Shown here in pieces: positions 18,326 through 30,458 of a DNA stretch of 64,000 nt. The notes below the pieces were generated by a model. That model did not search any database. It was not told the DNA's origin and worked only from the letters and a program-made list of their open reading frames with translations. The translations under genes and the position numbers were made by a program. How positions within the stretch are numbered: the stretch's first letter is position 1; each line of letters begins with the position of its first letter. This DNA is from an uncultured Aquimarina sp. (GTDB taxonomy: Bacteria; Bacteroidota; Bacteroidia; Flavobacteriales; Flavobacteriaceae), in the NCBI GenBank assembly GCA_947489685.1, contig CANLEM010000004.1, positions 418,698 to 482,697 of the forward strand, given 5' to 3'.

Positions 18326-19529
18326 TTTTAAGTTGATTAATTTCGTTGAATATATCTTTAGCAACTTCGGTCTTTGTCTTTAACTCAAACGCTTTTATTT
18401 CTAATTTATGATTGATCAAAGTTACTTTATTTGTAGCTCCTTTAAAACCAGCTCCTTTATCATTGAGCGAATTAAGAACAATCAAATCTAAGTTTTTCTT
18501 TTTTAATTTACCTATTGCATTTTCTTCTTCATTTTGAGTTTCTAAAGCAAAACCGACTAAAAACTGATTTTTCTTCTCAACACCCATCCATTTAAGGATA
18601 TCTTGTGTTCTTTCTAATTGTATAGAAAACTCTGAGTCTGCTTTCTTAATTTTTTGAGTAGATACTTGTTTTGGTCTATAATCTGCTACAGCTGCAGAAG
18701 CAATAGCTATATCAACATTGTGATAAACAGAAACTACTGCCTGATACATATCCTCTGCACTAACTACCGGAATTACATTAATTAAACCATGTGCTACATG
18801 AAGAGAAGATGGCCCCAATATTAGATCCACACTTGCCCCTAAATTTGCAGCAGCCAGTGCTAATTCTATACCCATTTTACCACTAGAGTGATTTCCTATA
18901 AATCTAACAGGATCAATTGCTTCGTAGGTCGGACCAGCGGTAATTAATACCTTTTTCCCTTTTAAAGGAAGTTTATCTAAAATATCATTTTCTATAAAAT
19001 CAATAATATTGGCAGGTTCTGCCATTCTACCCTGACCTACTAATCCACTTGCCAACTCTCCAGATTCGGCAGGGATCATTATATTTCCAAACTCCTGTAA
19101 TTTCTTGAAGGTTTCATGAGAAGATGGATGATTGTACATGTCCAAATCCATTGCTGGCGCAAAATACACAGGGCATTTGGCAGACAAGTAGGTAGCTAGT
19201 AATAAATTATCACTACTACCACTAGACATTTTGGACAATGTATTTGCAGTAGCTGGTGCTACGACCATAATATCTGCCCACAATCCTAATTCTACATGAT
19301 TATTCCAGACAGCATCTTCATCTTCTTCATTAAAGAACGAAGAGTGTACCGGATTTTTTGATAAAGTTGATAATGTAAGTGGAGTAACAAAATCTTTGGC
19401 TGCCGGAGTCATAACCACTTTTACCTCTGCTCCAGACTTGATAAATAAACGCACCAGAGCAGCTGTTTTGTATGCAGCAATACCAGCGGTGACACCCAAT
19501 AAAATCTTTTTACCGCTTAAAATCGACAT
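18318..19529 (-). CDS. coaBC: Bifunctional phosphopantothenoylcysteine decarboxylase / phosphopantothenate-cysteine ligase
   Basis: It carries out two successive steps of CoA synthesis. The N-terminal half (about 1-180) is the FMN-dependent decarboxylase: GVTAGIAAYK, the active-site region with VVAPATANTLSK, and PVYFAPAMDLDMY. The C-terminal half (about 187-403) is the CTP-dependent ligase with LITAGPTYEAIDPVRFIGNHSSGKMG. Length is normal. It begins 4 bases after rpoZ and overlaps porD by 8 bases. Confidence 0.97.
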   Translation of the reverse strand: MSILSGKKILLGVTAGIAAYKTAALVRLFIKSGAEVKVVMTPAAKDFVTPLTLSTLSKNPVHSSFFNEEDEDAVWNNHVELGLWADIMVVAPATANTLSKMSSGSSDNLLLATYLSAKCPVYFAPAMDLDMYNHPSSHETFKKLQEFGNIMIPAESGELASGLVGQGRMAEPANIIDFIENDILDKLPLKGKKVLITAGPTYEAIDPVRFIGNHSSGKMGIELALAAANLGASVDLILGPSSLHVAHGLINVIPVVSAEDMYQAVVSVYHNVDIAIASAAVADYRPKQVSTQKIKKADSEFSIQLERTQDILKWMGVEKKNQFLVGFALETQNEEENAIGKLKKKNLDLIVLNSLNDKGAGFKGATNKVTLINHKLEIKAFELKTKTEVAKDIFNEINQLKNE

Positions 19530-19533
19530 AGAC

Positions 19534-19866
19534 TTATAGAGATTCTGAGTCTGCCTTTGTATTTCTGTGGTAGATTTTATCCTCTAACCATTCTTGTACA
19601 GCCAATGCATGTGGTTTTGGTAATCTTTCATAAAATTTAGAAACCTCTATTTGCTCCTTATTTTCAAAAATCTCTTCTAGACTATCATTATAAGTAGCAA
19701 ATTCGTCTAATTTTTCTAAAAGTTCTTTTTTAATATCAGTATTGATCTGAGTTGCTCTCTTTGAAATTATCGAAATAGCCTCGTAAATATTATCCGTAGG
19801 TTGATCGATACGATTCTTATCAATAGTAGTTGTGTTTACCGGCGCATTACTTTTTTTCAAATCCAT
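19534..19866 (-). CDS. rpoZ: RNA polymerase omega subunit, Bacteroidetes type
   Basis: The 110-residue protein has the core TDNIYEAISIISKRATQIN (about 24-42), the omega helix that latches onto beta-prime, and the acidic Bacteroidetes tail with FYERLPKPHALAVQEWLE. It helps assembly and stability of RNA polymerase. It lies between bamD (14-base gap) and coaBC (4-base gap), the conserved order in this phylum. Confidence 0.92.
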   Translation of the reverse strand: MDLKKSNAPVNTTTIDKNRIDQPTDNIYEAISIISKRATQINTDIKKELLEKLDEFATYNDSLEEIFENKEQIEVSKFYERLPKPHALAVQEWLEDKIYHRNTKADSESL

Positions 19867-19880
19867 CTTCTACTTGTTTT

Positions 19881-20672
19881 CTATTTATATTGTTCTAGTC
19901 TTAATTTAATATCTTCAGCTATTTCATCAGCTTTTTCGGTATATTCTCCTTCTTTATAATACTTTTTATATGTATTATAATAGCTTTCTGCAGTTTCCAA
20001 ACGTTCTTTCACCAAGCTTTCATAACTTCCAACGGCTAATAAGTATTCTGATTCTAGCTTATAATACAATACTCTTTCCCTGAAAATTGACCCAGGATAA
20101 TCTATAAGATAGTTATCAAAAGCCGAAATAGCAACCTTATAATTTCGTCTGTGATGGTATTGCTTAGCTATTTCATAAGCCTTCTTTTCCTTTTTTTCTC
20201 GCAGTTCTGTAACCAGAGTATTAGCCTCATTCAAGTTTTCACTCTCAGGATAGGCATTAATATATGCTTGAAGCTTTTCGATAGCATCAGTAGTCTCGGT
20301 TTGATCCAAACTATATCTGGGCGATAGGTGATAATAACTCTTAGCGCCCTTATAAGCTGCCTCTTTTCTCTTATCACTATTAGGATAAGATTTTGTAAAT
20401 CTTTCAAACTGATATCCTGCCAAATAATAATCTTCTAACTGATAATATGTATCAGCATAATAGAACATTATTCTTTCTGCTTGTGGTTTACCTCTATATT
20501 GAGGAACAGCTTGTTCAAAAAGCTTTAATGCCTTTTTGTACTTTTCTTCTTTATACAGATTCTCAGCCATCTTATACTTAACCGCAGCATCTTCTCCTCG
20601 CAGTACCTTTTGGTACTCGCTACACGATCCTAAGAATAATACAAAAACAAGTAAATACAATAATCTTCTCAT
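19881..20672 (-). CDS. bamD: Outer membrane protein assembly factor BamD (lipoprotein)
   Basis: The 263-residue protein begins with a lipoprotein signal ending in LGSC, so the mature N-terminal Cys is lipidated. TPR-like helices follow: AENLYKEEKYKKALKLFEQA, YYQLEDYYLAGYQFERF and further repeats. It works with BamA to insert beta-barrels. The ATG at 20672 is chosen because it starts the lipoprotein signal directly; the longer frame would need a TTG that lies inside the promoter element. Confidence 0.93.
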   Translation of the reverse strand: MRRLLYLLVFVLFLGSCSEYQKVLRGEDAAVKYKMAENLYKEEKYKKALKLFEQAVPQYRGKPQAERIMFYYADTYYQLEDYYLAGYQFERFTKSYPNSDKRKEAAYKGAKSYYHLSPRYSLDQTETTDAIEKLQAYINAYPESENLNEANTLVTELREKKEKKAYEIAKQYHHRRNYKVAISAFDNYLIDYPGSIFRERVLYYKLESEYLLAVGSYESLVKERLETAESYYNTYKKYYKEGEYTEKADEIAEDIKLRLEQYK

Positions 20673-20690
20673 AGGTAAAAAAACATCTGG

Positions 20691-20720
20691 CAAAAATATA
20701 TATTTCTGCTGTATTACAAA
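20691..20720 (-). promoter_or_regulatory. Promoter of the bamD-rpoZ-coaBC-porD operon
   Basis: On the minus strand TTTG (20720-20717) is separated by 18 bases from TATTTTTG (20698-20691), a full match to the Bacteroidetes promoter. The -7 element is 18 bases upstream of the bamD ATG, so the leader is about a dozen bases. Confidence 0.7.
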
Positions 20721-20876
20721 AACTTTAATCTATCTATTAATTTAATCAATTTCCCTGTTTATAGATATCTAAACAGAATCCACCAATTAATTTATCATTT
20801 ACTTCAATAACTACATAATTGATTGGTTGTTGCAGAAATAGTACAGATTAGACAAAAACAGTACTTCTCGGTTATT

Positions 20877-21797
20877 TTATGGCAAGGTTTTAGTTTCATC
20901 CAGTTTATCATGATCCAGGATTGTATATCCATCTTTATCATAATAAAACGCAGGAACAAAACTTTCGTCAATTTTTAGATTTTTCAGAACATAGGAATGT
21001 ACTTGATGCACTTCTTGAGAAAATGATTCGTCGTAATACGACACCAATATCAAAATTTCACCATTTAATTCACTCAACTGACTTCTATCAAATTCATGCA
21101 ATGGACTAGATTCTACCATAGGATGAACTACTGTCCAAGTTGTAGGAAGGTATGTAATAGAATCTCTTTCTAGTTTAAGGTTATAAAAGCTATTATTATA
21201 TTTTCCGGTATTATCTTTTTGAGACAATGACAGGGTAGCTTCAATGCGTGGTCGTATCATTACATTTGCACTACTACTCATTAATCTAAACATAATGCAA
21301 TCAACGCCTTTATGTTCTTTTAAAATAATACTATCGCTAAATTGAATATTTGCTCGAGGCTTTGAAAATCGACCATACAACAAACCTGTAATAAATGAAA
21401 AGCTTAGCAACCCTATAAGCGCTTCAAAAGAAGAAATAATACCAAACAACAACCCTTTTGGTGCCATTGCTCCATAACCAACAGTAGTTATTGTTTGAGC
21501 AGAAAAAAAGAAGGCATTTAAAAAATCTTTGAATACACTTCCTGAAGGCTCTATAATACTTGATATCCCCAGAAAAGTATAAATAACAGCAAATATGGTA
21601 TTAATTAAGGTATACCCAAATAACACCCATAAAAAAAACTTTGTCCAACTAATACTAATCAAATAATCATAACTCCCGGACAAAGAAGTCGATCTATTAA
21701 TGTGTTTTATGTTAAAAGATCCATCAGAGTTTATGAAACGTCTAGCGTATTGATTCGAAGATCTTCCGATTCCTGGATCTTTTATTTTTTTTGCCAT
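20877..21797 (-). CDS. Inward-rectifier (KirBac-type) potassium channel
   Basis: The 306-residue protein has a cytoplasmic N-terminal slide-helix region, an outer helix at about 53-78, a pore loop with filter TTVGYGA at 104-110, an inner helix at about 117-141, and a beta-rich C-terminal cytoplasmic domain of Kir type (about 150-300; HPMVESSPLHEFD is a typical segment). It conducts K+ across the inner membrane. It follows dapA by 11 bases on the same strand and may be co-transcribed with it. Confidence 0.9.
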   Translation of the reverse strand: MAKKIKDPGIGRSSNQYARRFINSDGSFNIKHINRSTSLSGSYDYLISISWTKFFLWVLFGYTLINTIFAVIYTFLGISSIIEPSGSVFKDFLNAFFFSAQTITTVGYGAMAPKGLLFGIISSFEALIGLLSFSFITGLLYGRFSKPRANIQFSDSIILKEHKGVDCIMFRLMSSSANVMIRPRIEATLSLSQKDNTGKYNNSFYNLKLERDSITYLPTTWTVVHPMVESSPLHEFDRSQLSELNGEILILVSYYDESFSQEVHQVHSYVLKNLKIDESFVPAFYYDKDGYTILDHDKLDETKTLP

Positions 21798-21808
21798 TAA
21801 TAAAATAT

Positions 21809-22678
21809 TTACTCAATAAACGCTTTTATTTTTTTTGCCAAATTAGAGGAAACAGACACCAATGGTAAACGAACATAATCTTCGCAGATACCTTTGACTT
21901 TTAGGATATTTTTAATCCCAGCTGGATTTCCTTCTTCAAAAGCATAATCCAAGGCCGGTAATAATGGGTAGAGTATTTTAAATGCTTTTTCTGTTTCGCC
22001 AGATAATCCTAGTCGTATCATTTCAGAAAACTCTTCAGGAAATCCTTGCCCCACTACACTTATAACACCGTCTCCTCCAGCAGCTACTGCTGGTAAAGCC
22101 AAAGCATCATCTCCTGAGATCACAAGAAAATCTTTGGGCCTATCTTTAATAATTTTAAGCACTTGGGTAAAATCGCCAACAGCCTCCTTAACCCCAACGA
22201 TTTTATCTAATTGTGCCAAACGCAATGTTGTTTCTGCTGTCATATTTGTACCCGTACGTGAAGGCACATTGTATAATAACACAGGTATCGGACAAGCATC
22301 ATTTATAGCTTTATAATGCTGATAAATACCTTCTTGGTTTGGTCGATTGTACATAGGAACTACAGAAAGTACTGCTGCAAAATCTGATAAATTAGTTTCT
22401 TTTATTTCTGCAAGAACAGCTGCAGTATTATTACCACCTATACCTAGTACTACAGGGAGTTTATTATTGTTTACTTTGAGAATATGACTTACTAATTTCT
22501 TCTTTTCTTCTTTAGACAATGTTACTGATTCTGCAGTAGTTCCTAATACTACTAAATATTCAATATTGCCATTAATGCAAAAATTAACTAATGATGTAAC
22601 TCCGTTATAGTCAATAGATCCATCTTCATTAAATGGTGTAGCTAGCGCAACTCCAGTTCCTCTGAGAAAACCACTCAT
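21809..22678 (-). CDS. dapA: 4-hydroxy-tetrahydrodipicolinate synthase
   Basis: It condenses pyruvate with aspartate semialdehyde, the first step dedicated to diaminopimelate and lysine. The 289-residue TIM barrel shows GTTAES (substrate loop), YNVPSRTGTN with the catalytic Tyr, VGVKEAVGD with the Schiff-base Lys, and SGDDALALP. It overlaps the upstream DUF6913 gene by 4 bases (ATGA), so translation is probably coupled. dapF at 40 kb acts later in the same pathway. Confidence 0.96.
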   Translation of the reverse strand: MSGFLRGTGVALATPFNEDGSIDYNGVTSLVNFCINGNIEYLVVLGTTAESVTLSKEEKKKLVSHILKVNNNKLPVVLGIGGNNTAAVLAEIKETNLSDFAAVLSVVPMYNRPNQEGIYQHYKAINDACPIPVLLYNVPSRTGTNMTAETTLRLAQLDKIVGVKEAVGDFTQVLKIIKDRPKDFLVISGDDALALPAVAAGGDGVISVVGQGFPEEFSEMIRLGLSGETEKAFKILYPLLPALDYAFEEGNPAGIKNILKVKGICEDYVRLPLVSVSSNLAKKIKAFIE

Positions 22679-23193
22679 ATTATTTGTAAAATTTTTAAGT
22701 ACTTCTTAAGTTCAATTATAAAAAGGTTAGTGTTATTCATTGTGGCTCCAATAATTAGATCATTAATTCTATGATCTATTTCTGCAAAACCCACCTTTAA
22801 TTTTGCTTTGGAAGCCGCTGCCACAAAATTTAATTCAATTTTATCAACTGTATAAAAACTAATCAATACGTCATAATTCTTATCAATAAAACCTTGTAAA
22901 GCGTTATTTTTTACTGATCCGTTAACCGCAAAACTCTTATCATTATAATAAGCAGCATCTTTATCATCAATAATTTCTTTATCTTCTTTGTATCCAACAA
23001 CAGTTAAGTTTTCTGAAGTCACTCCTAATTCATTTGCCAATTTGACCAAAGCCAGTATATTAACAGGCAAAGAAGCATCAATAAGAATTGCCAATGTTTT
23101 AAGGCTAGAAATACCATTAGAAGAATTTCTTTTCTCCAAATGAGATTCCATATTTTTCTTTATGGCATTTCTTTTTAGACCTTTTAAAATCAT
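22675..23193 (-). CDS. DUF6913-like protein of unknown function
   Basis: The 172-residue protein is cytosolic with no signal peptide or transmembrane segment. It has an alternating beta/alpha pattern (TLAILIDAS, LTVVGYKED, YDVLISFYT, KVGFAEIDHRINDLIIG) that suggests a Rossmann-like fold. It resembles the flavobacterial DUF6913 family found next to dapA; that name is given from memory and is the less certain part. It heads a small operon with dapA, overlapping it by ATGA. Confidence 0.7.
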   Translation of the reverse strand: MILKGLKRNAIKKNMESHLEKRNSSNGISSLKTLAILIDASLPVNILALVKLANELGVTSENLTVVGYKEDKEIIDDKDAAYYNDKSFAVNGSVKNNALQGFIDKNYDVLISFYTVDKIELNFVAAASKAKLKVGFAEIDHRINDLIIGATMNNTNLFIIELKKYLKILQII

Positions 23194-23216
23194 TTATAAA
23201 AAAGATTAAGAAGTCA

Positions 23217-23224
23217 CAAATGTA
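23217..23224 (-). promoter_or_regulatory. -7 promoter element of the DUF6913-dapA operon
   Basis: The minus strand reads TACATTTG (TAnnTTTG), 23 bases upstream of the ATG. No TTG sits at the standard distance, so the -33 half is not supported. Confidence 0.45.
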
Positions 23225-23292
23225 GCTATTTTACATTTTAAAATCACCCCGTACACTTCAAGAAAAAGGAAACCCCTGAAAACCAACACTTC

Positions 23293-23997
23293 TCAAAAGT
23301 ATTCTTTTTCTATAGACTTGTTTGTTATCTCTTTTGTCTCTATAAAAAAGCTTGTGAAAAAATACAGGCCAGCGATTTCTGCTATGTTTATTAGTGCAGT
23401 AAAAACTCTATTATAATAATACAATTCGTTAATCGCCAAAAGTGCATCTACAAACAAAGTACAACATGCTGCTATAAACAAGTAAATTGACTTCTCGTAC
23501 CGATCGGCAACATAGATAAAAAAACTCACCCCAGAAAAGACAACTAAACTAACTACTATTATAACAATCATACCAACAGAATTCTGAATCTTAGGCAACA
23601 CCAATTCTGTAATCGAAAATATAAGATATCCTATCAATACTATACTAATAATAACGGGAGGAGAAATAAGTTTTTGTAATGCAATATCTTTCTTGATTAT
23701 ATAACTTTTGAGAGATAAAACACAAAAAGTATAAAACATGGCAATAAGTACGGCAATGATATCATAATATTTTAGGAAATCTATGTAGGTAAATATATCT
23801 GTTGCTATAATTAAGAATATGCTTACTACAAAAAACGGATCCACAATCTTTACATACTTTATATATAGCACAAGTAAAGAAACTGATACTAGTGGTTTAG
23901 TATATATTAAAAGTTCTTTTTCAAAAAAAACTGCCACCACGATTACCAATGTAAACAAAAAATAAAATAACAGATATGTAGGTTTATTTTTTTTCAA
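23293..23997 (-). CDS. YhhN-like multi-pass membrane protein, copy 4 (most diverged)
   Basis: The 234-residue protein has about eight hydrophobic helices and the YhhN (TMEM86/lysoplasmalogenase-like) pattern: YTKPLVSVSLL at about 32-42, then a loop where the family GD is TD (ATDIFTYID), and a second motif where SD is VD (FVDALLAINELY). It is the last of four adjacent paralogues on this strand. The start is TTG. Loss of family residues makes lysoplasmalogenase activity doubtful. Confidence 0.7.
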   Translation of the reverse strand: MKKNKPTYLLFYFLFTLVIVVAVFFEKELLIYTKPLVSVSLLVLYIKYVKIVDPFFVVSIFLIIATDIFTYIDFLKYYDIIAVLIAMFYTFCVLSLKSYIIKKDIALQKLISPPVIISIVLIGYLIFSITELVLPKIQNSVGMIVIIVVSLVVFSGVSFFIYVADRYEKSIYLFIAACCTLFVDALLAINELYYYNRVFTALINIAEIAGLYFFTSFFIETKEITNKSIEKEYF

Positions 23998-24064
23998 AGG
24001 TTTTTAGAATAAATCTTCATTTCATTTTAAGATTAGCTCAAACAATAAAAAAATTTAGTGTTTT

Positions 24065-24760
24065 TCAAAAGTAATCTTTCCGATTTGGAACCAATTTATG
24101 TTGCTCTATAAAGAATTTAACAAGAAAGAATTGTCCAAATATTTGTAAAAGATTAGCAATAACGACAAACACTTCTAAAAAAACATATAATTTATATAAA
24201 GCTGTAAGAATATTTACGATTAAAAAACAAGAGGCAGCTACCATAAGCGAAGAACTAATAACTGTTTTACTATTGAGATAAATGTAATAACAAGAACACA
24301 CAAACAAGGTAAAGAACGTAATAAGTATCACCAAAAACACCTTATCCTCGATAACACTAGGCAAAATAAGTCTAGCCACCGAAATCAACACATAAATGAT
24401 CAAGCCCATGGTAATTAAAAGCTGAACTGTAAATACTTTACTAAACTGTATTTTTATTTTTTTCAAGCTTTTCCAAAGTAAAATTATATTCAAAAAATAA
24501 TATAACGAAAGTAAAACATTAACTACTCGAAAATATCTCACAAAATCTTTCATAGAAAGCACTTCTGAAACCAATATCAACATCATAGTAAACAACACAA
24601 GAGCATTCCTTTTTTTTACTTTTACCAGATAGATAAGACATAACGCCAAGATCACAGGGGGTTTAAAAAAAATAGACAGATGTTGCGCAAAAATTGATGT
24701 CGTTATAAAAAACAATCCAGTACTATAAAACAATTGATATGAATACTTTTCTATTTTCAA
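24065..24760 (-). CDS. YhhN-like multi-pass membrane protein, copy 3
   Basis: The 231-residue protein has about eight membrane helices. FFKPPVILALCLIYL at about 31-45 corresponds to the KP motif of YhhN proteins, but the GD motif reads SE (LVSEVLSMKD) and the SD motif reads VN (FLIVNILTALYKLY), so both conserved acidic positions are changed. The start is TTG. It is 15 bases downstream of copy 2 and 67 bases before copy 4. The function is unknown. Confidence 0.7.
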   Translation of the reverse strand: MKIEKYSYQLFYSTGLFFITTSIFAQHLSIFFKPPVILALCLIYLVKVKKRNALVLFTMMLILVSEVLSMKDFVRYFRVVNVLLSLYYFLNIILLWKSLKKIKIQFSKVFTVQLLITMGLIIYVLISVARLILPSVIEDKVFLVILITFFTLFVCSCYYIYLNSKTVISSSLMVAASCFLIVNILTALYKLYVFLEVFVVIANLLQIFGQFFLVKFFIEQHKLVPNRKDYF

Positions 24761-24775
24761 ATTGTTGTTTATTTA

Positions 24776-25471
24776 TCAAAATCCTTCAAATTCTTCACTT
24801 TTAAGTTTTAATGATCTTGTAATCATATAATTTACCAAAAAAATTAATCCTAATGGCTTACAAATTAATATCAGAACTTTCAACTCATACGAATGCACAT
24901 AAAACTCTTCTATAAGTATCATAAAATCACTAAATGCAAAATTGAGTATAGATAGAAAAAACCATAATGATTTTTCGGACCTAATGTTAATATAATGCAT
25001 TGCCCCTACTATCAACAAAATGTATAACAATAGAAGATTAACAAACCCTAACAAACTATCATCTTTCATCGGTTCTCTTAAAACCGAATACGTTATAAAA
25101 AAAAGAACAGTATACAACGAACTACCCAGTATAAGAGTAAAAACATCTCTACTATTATAAAGAAATGATTTATGATTATAGTACAGAAAATAGAAAAGCA
25201 TAATGTATCCTATAATCCGTATTATCATTTGATTTCTTATGCTATCTCCTAGGCTCCAGAAAACAACTAGCTCTCCTAAACAAAGTATTAACAATACCAG
25301 TATATGATATGCTCTGTTTTTTTTAGTACAAATAAAATAAAGCACGATTATCGATATAGGAAGAAACAACTTGGCATATGTATAAAAAAAATTGTTTTTA
25401 AACACAAACCCTAGTACTTGCGCGATAATTAAAAAAGAAACTAAAAGTTTTAGTAGTTTTTCTCCATTCAT
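24776..25471 (-). CDS. YhhN-like multi-pass membrane protein, copy 2
   Basis: The 231-residue protein has about eight membrane helices. YAKLFLPISIIVLYF replaces the KP motif by KL, GD becomes GE (CLGELVVFW), while SD is kept (FAFSDFMILIEEFYV). The segment MHYINIRSEKSLWFFLSILNF is very close to the matching part of copy 1, showing recent common origin. The ATG at 25471 is chosen over an upstream TTG because it starts directly before the first hydrophobic helix. Confidence 0.72.
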   Translation of the reverse strand: MNGEKLLKLLVSFLIIAQVLGFVFKNNFFYTYAKLFLPISIIVLYFICTKKNRAYHILVLLILCLGELVVFWSLGDSIRNQMIIRIIGYIMLFYFLYYNHKSFLYNSRDVFTLILGSSLYTVLFFITYSVLREPMKDDSLLGFVNLLLLYILLIVGAMHYINIRSEKSLWFFLSILNFAFSDFMILIEEFYVHSYELKVLILICKPLGLIFLVNYMITRSLKLKSEEFEGF

Positions 25472-25598
25472 TAAATTTTTATCTCTACTCAAAGTAAATA
25501 CTTTGTTACAAGTAAAGCCCAATTAATCAATCGTGTAATTTTTATGTATACAATATACTAAATTTCAGTAAGACTTACGGTTTTCAGTAAAACGCAAT

Positions 25599-28282
<2,684 letters not shown>

Positions 28283-28377
28283 TTACACTCTGTTTTTAAT
28301 TATCGATGATATCGACTAGTAATACATATCCCTTTAAATTACTTTTTTTTAAATCAGCTTTTACATTAAAAACTACT

Positions 28378-28968
28378 TTATGTTCTATCTGGCTTTAACC
28401 ATTTTGGTACTGCAACAGGTTTAAAAGCCTTCATTTTTGCCAATAATCCATCTATATGATCATCAACCAGCAGTAACTCATAATTCTCCATTTTCAAAAA
28501 CCCTCTACGAACCATATTTTCCAGCAATCCTAATAAATCATCATAAAAACCACCTATATTGAGCAACCCAATAGGTTTTTGATGTAATCCTAATTGCGAC
28601 CATGTTATTATTTCAAAAAGCTCTTCTAATGTTCCGAAACCTCCCGGAAGCGTTATAAAACCATCACTAAGTTGATGCATTTTCATTTTTCGTTCATGCA
28701 TATTATTAGTAATAATTAGCTCACTTAAACCCAGATGAATTACCTCTTTTAATTTAAGAAATTCTGGAATAACACCAATTACCTTTCCTTTATGCTCCAA
28801 AGTTCCTTTAGCTACTTGCCCCATAATACCAATTTTGGCTGCTCCGTAGACCAAAGTTATTTCTTGTTGAGCCAGTTTTTCGCCAAGTAGAAATGCTTGA
28901 GAGATTATATGAGTATCATTACCCTCACTGCTTCCACAAAATACACAAATAGCGTTCAAATTATTCAT
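28378..28968 (-). CDS. LOG family (TIGR00730) Rossmann-fold protein
   Basis: The 196-residue protein has VFCGSSEGND near the start and the PGGFGTLEELFE signature of the lysine-decarboxylase-like/LOG family. Members hydrolyse cytokinin riboside 5'-monophosphate or other nucleoside monophosphates to base and ribose phosphate; the substrate here is not known. It follows prmC by 9 bases in a GNAT-prmC-LOG operon. Confidence 0.9.
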   Translation of the reverse strand: MNNLNAICVFCGSSEGNDTHIISQAFLLGEKLAQQEITLVYGAAKIGIMGQVAKGTLEHKGKVIGVIPEFLKLKEVIHLGLSELIITNNMHERKMKMHQLSDGFITLPGGFGTLEELFEIITWSQLGLHQKPIGLLNIGGFYDDLLGLLENMVRRGFLKMENYELLLVDDHIDGLLAKMKAFKPVAVPKWLKPDRT

Positions 28969-28977
28969 ACGTAATAC

Positions 28978-29829
28978 TTAGTTTAAGCGAGCGCGTATCA
29001 TGCGATCATTATTATATATGTCTTTTTTTAATGTTACAGACTTAAACTTTGATACTTCGATCATTTTTTTGGTCTTATCTCCCAAATATTGATTTATCTC
29101 AAAATACAAATACCCATCGGGTTTTAACTTTTCTAAAGCCAGCGTGGTAATCTTTTTATAAAAAAGCAAAGGATTATTATCCGAAACGAAAAGCGCTTGA
29201 GAAGGCTCATTATCCAGAACATTAGGTTTTATTTCTTTTTTCTCTAATTCTCGAACATAAGGAGGGTTAGAGACTATTATATCAAAATCTCCTTCAAGAA
29301 TTTCTTCATTCAAAATATCAGAGTTAATAAACTCTACCTCAGTTTCGTTTGTTTTTGCATTTTGCCTAGCCACCTCTATTGCTTTACCCGAAATATCAAT
29401 GGCATATACCTTTGATTGCGGTAAATTTTTGGCTAAAGAAATTGCAATGCACCCGCTTCCTGTTCCTATATCAAGAACTTTCAAACCATGCTTTTCATTT
29501 TTCATGTCTTTTATGATCCAGTCTACCAATTCTTCTGTCTCTGGCCTAGGGATAAGCACATGATTATTTACCAAAAAAGATAGCCCGTAAAAACAAGTTT
29601 CTCCTGTGATATACTGTATTGGTTCTTGATTCTTAAGTCGGTTTTCTGCTTCTGTAAAATACAACACCTCTTCTTCATCAAGTTCTTTATTGATTTGTAA
29701 AGCAATATCTACTCTTTTTAACCCTAATCTTTTTTCAGAAAGGATATAAAAAAAAGATAATACCTCTTGGGTATCATATATTTTGGATAAAGATTTTAAA
29801 AAATCATTTCTTAGGTCGCTTATTTTCAA
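28978..29829 (-). CDS. prmC: Peptide chain release factor N5-glutamine methyltransferase
   Basis: It methylates the GGQ glutamine of release factors RF1 and RF2. The 283-residue protein has a helical N-terminal release-factor-binding domain and a SAM-binding domain with VLDIGTGSGCIAISLA and the catalytic NPPYV. The start is TTG with no suitable ATG. It is 16 bases downstream of the GNAT gene. Confidence 0.95.
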   Translation of the reverse strand: MKISDLRNDFLKSLSKIYDTQEVLSFFYILSEKRLGLKRVDIALQINKELDEEEVLYFTEAENRLKNQEPIQYITGETCFYGLSFLVNNHVLIPRPETEELVDWIIKDMKNEKHGLKVLDIGTGSGCIAISLAKNLPQSKVYAIDISGKAIEVARQNAKTNETEVEFINSDILNEEILEGDFDIIVSNPPYVRELEKKEIKPNVLDNEPSQALFVSDNNPLLFYKKITTLALEKLKPDGYLYFEINQYLGDKTKKMIEVSKFKSVTLKKDIYNNDRMIRARLN

Positions 29830-29845
29830 TTTACCAATGATTAAA

Positions 29846-30331
29846 TTACAACTCTTTTATCATCCAGGCTTGACAACTATAATGTCCCGTATCACCTATA
29901 GGTTTATCCAAAGATGCAAAACCTACTTTATGATATAATTTTCTTGCAGCCTCCATATAAGGCATGGTTTCCAAATAACATTGAGCATATCCTTCTTTTT
30001 TGGCAAAATCAAGACAAGTTTGTATCATTTTAAAACCTAAACCTTTACCTCTAGCTTTTGACAGAAAATACATTTTCTGAAGTTCACACACCTCTGGAGC
30101 TCCATTCTCGAGAGGAGCAATCCCGGCCCCGCCAATAACCACACCTTCTTCTTCGACTACAAAATAAGACGAACCCGACTGATCATAACTTTCGTACATT
30201 TTGTCTAACGATGCATCTTCATAAGCCGTACCCACTTTGGGCACACCCATTTCTATTAACACTTCTCTAATAAGCTGGGCAATAGTTTCGTTATCTTTGT
30301 ATGCTATCTTCCTTATTTTTACAATACTCAT
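29846..30331 (-). CDS. GNAT family N-acetyltransferase
   Basis: The 161-residue single GNAT domain has the acetyl-CoA motif A LSKARGKGLGFKMIQ near 92-106 and the C-terminal YLETMPYMEAARKLYHKVGF block. The substrate is unknown. It is the first gene of the operon with prmC, which methylates rather than acetylates, so no functional link can be drawn. It diverges from the LEA-like lipoprotein gene. Confidence 0.88.
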   Translation of the reverse strand: MSIVKIRKIAYKDNETIAQLIREVLIEMGVPKVGTAYEDASLDKMYESYDQSGSSYFVVEEEGVVIGGAGIAPLENGAPEVCELQKMYFLSKARGKGLGFKMIQTCLDFAKKEGYAQCYLETMPYMEAARKLYHKVGFASLDKPIGDTGHYSCQAWMIKEL

Positions 30332-30458
30332 TGTATTTTTAATATTACTTTTGCTTTGTTCTAAAAAAAAGCTCCTAAGAATAGTTTCTTTGGTATTTTG
30401 TAGAAAAAAAACATCTATTTAGGATATTGAAATATACGTTAAATCTAATCAGGAACCA

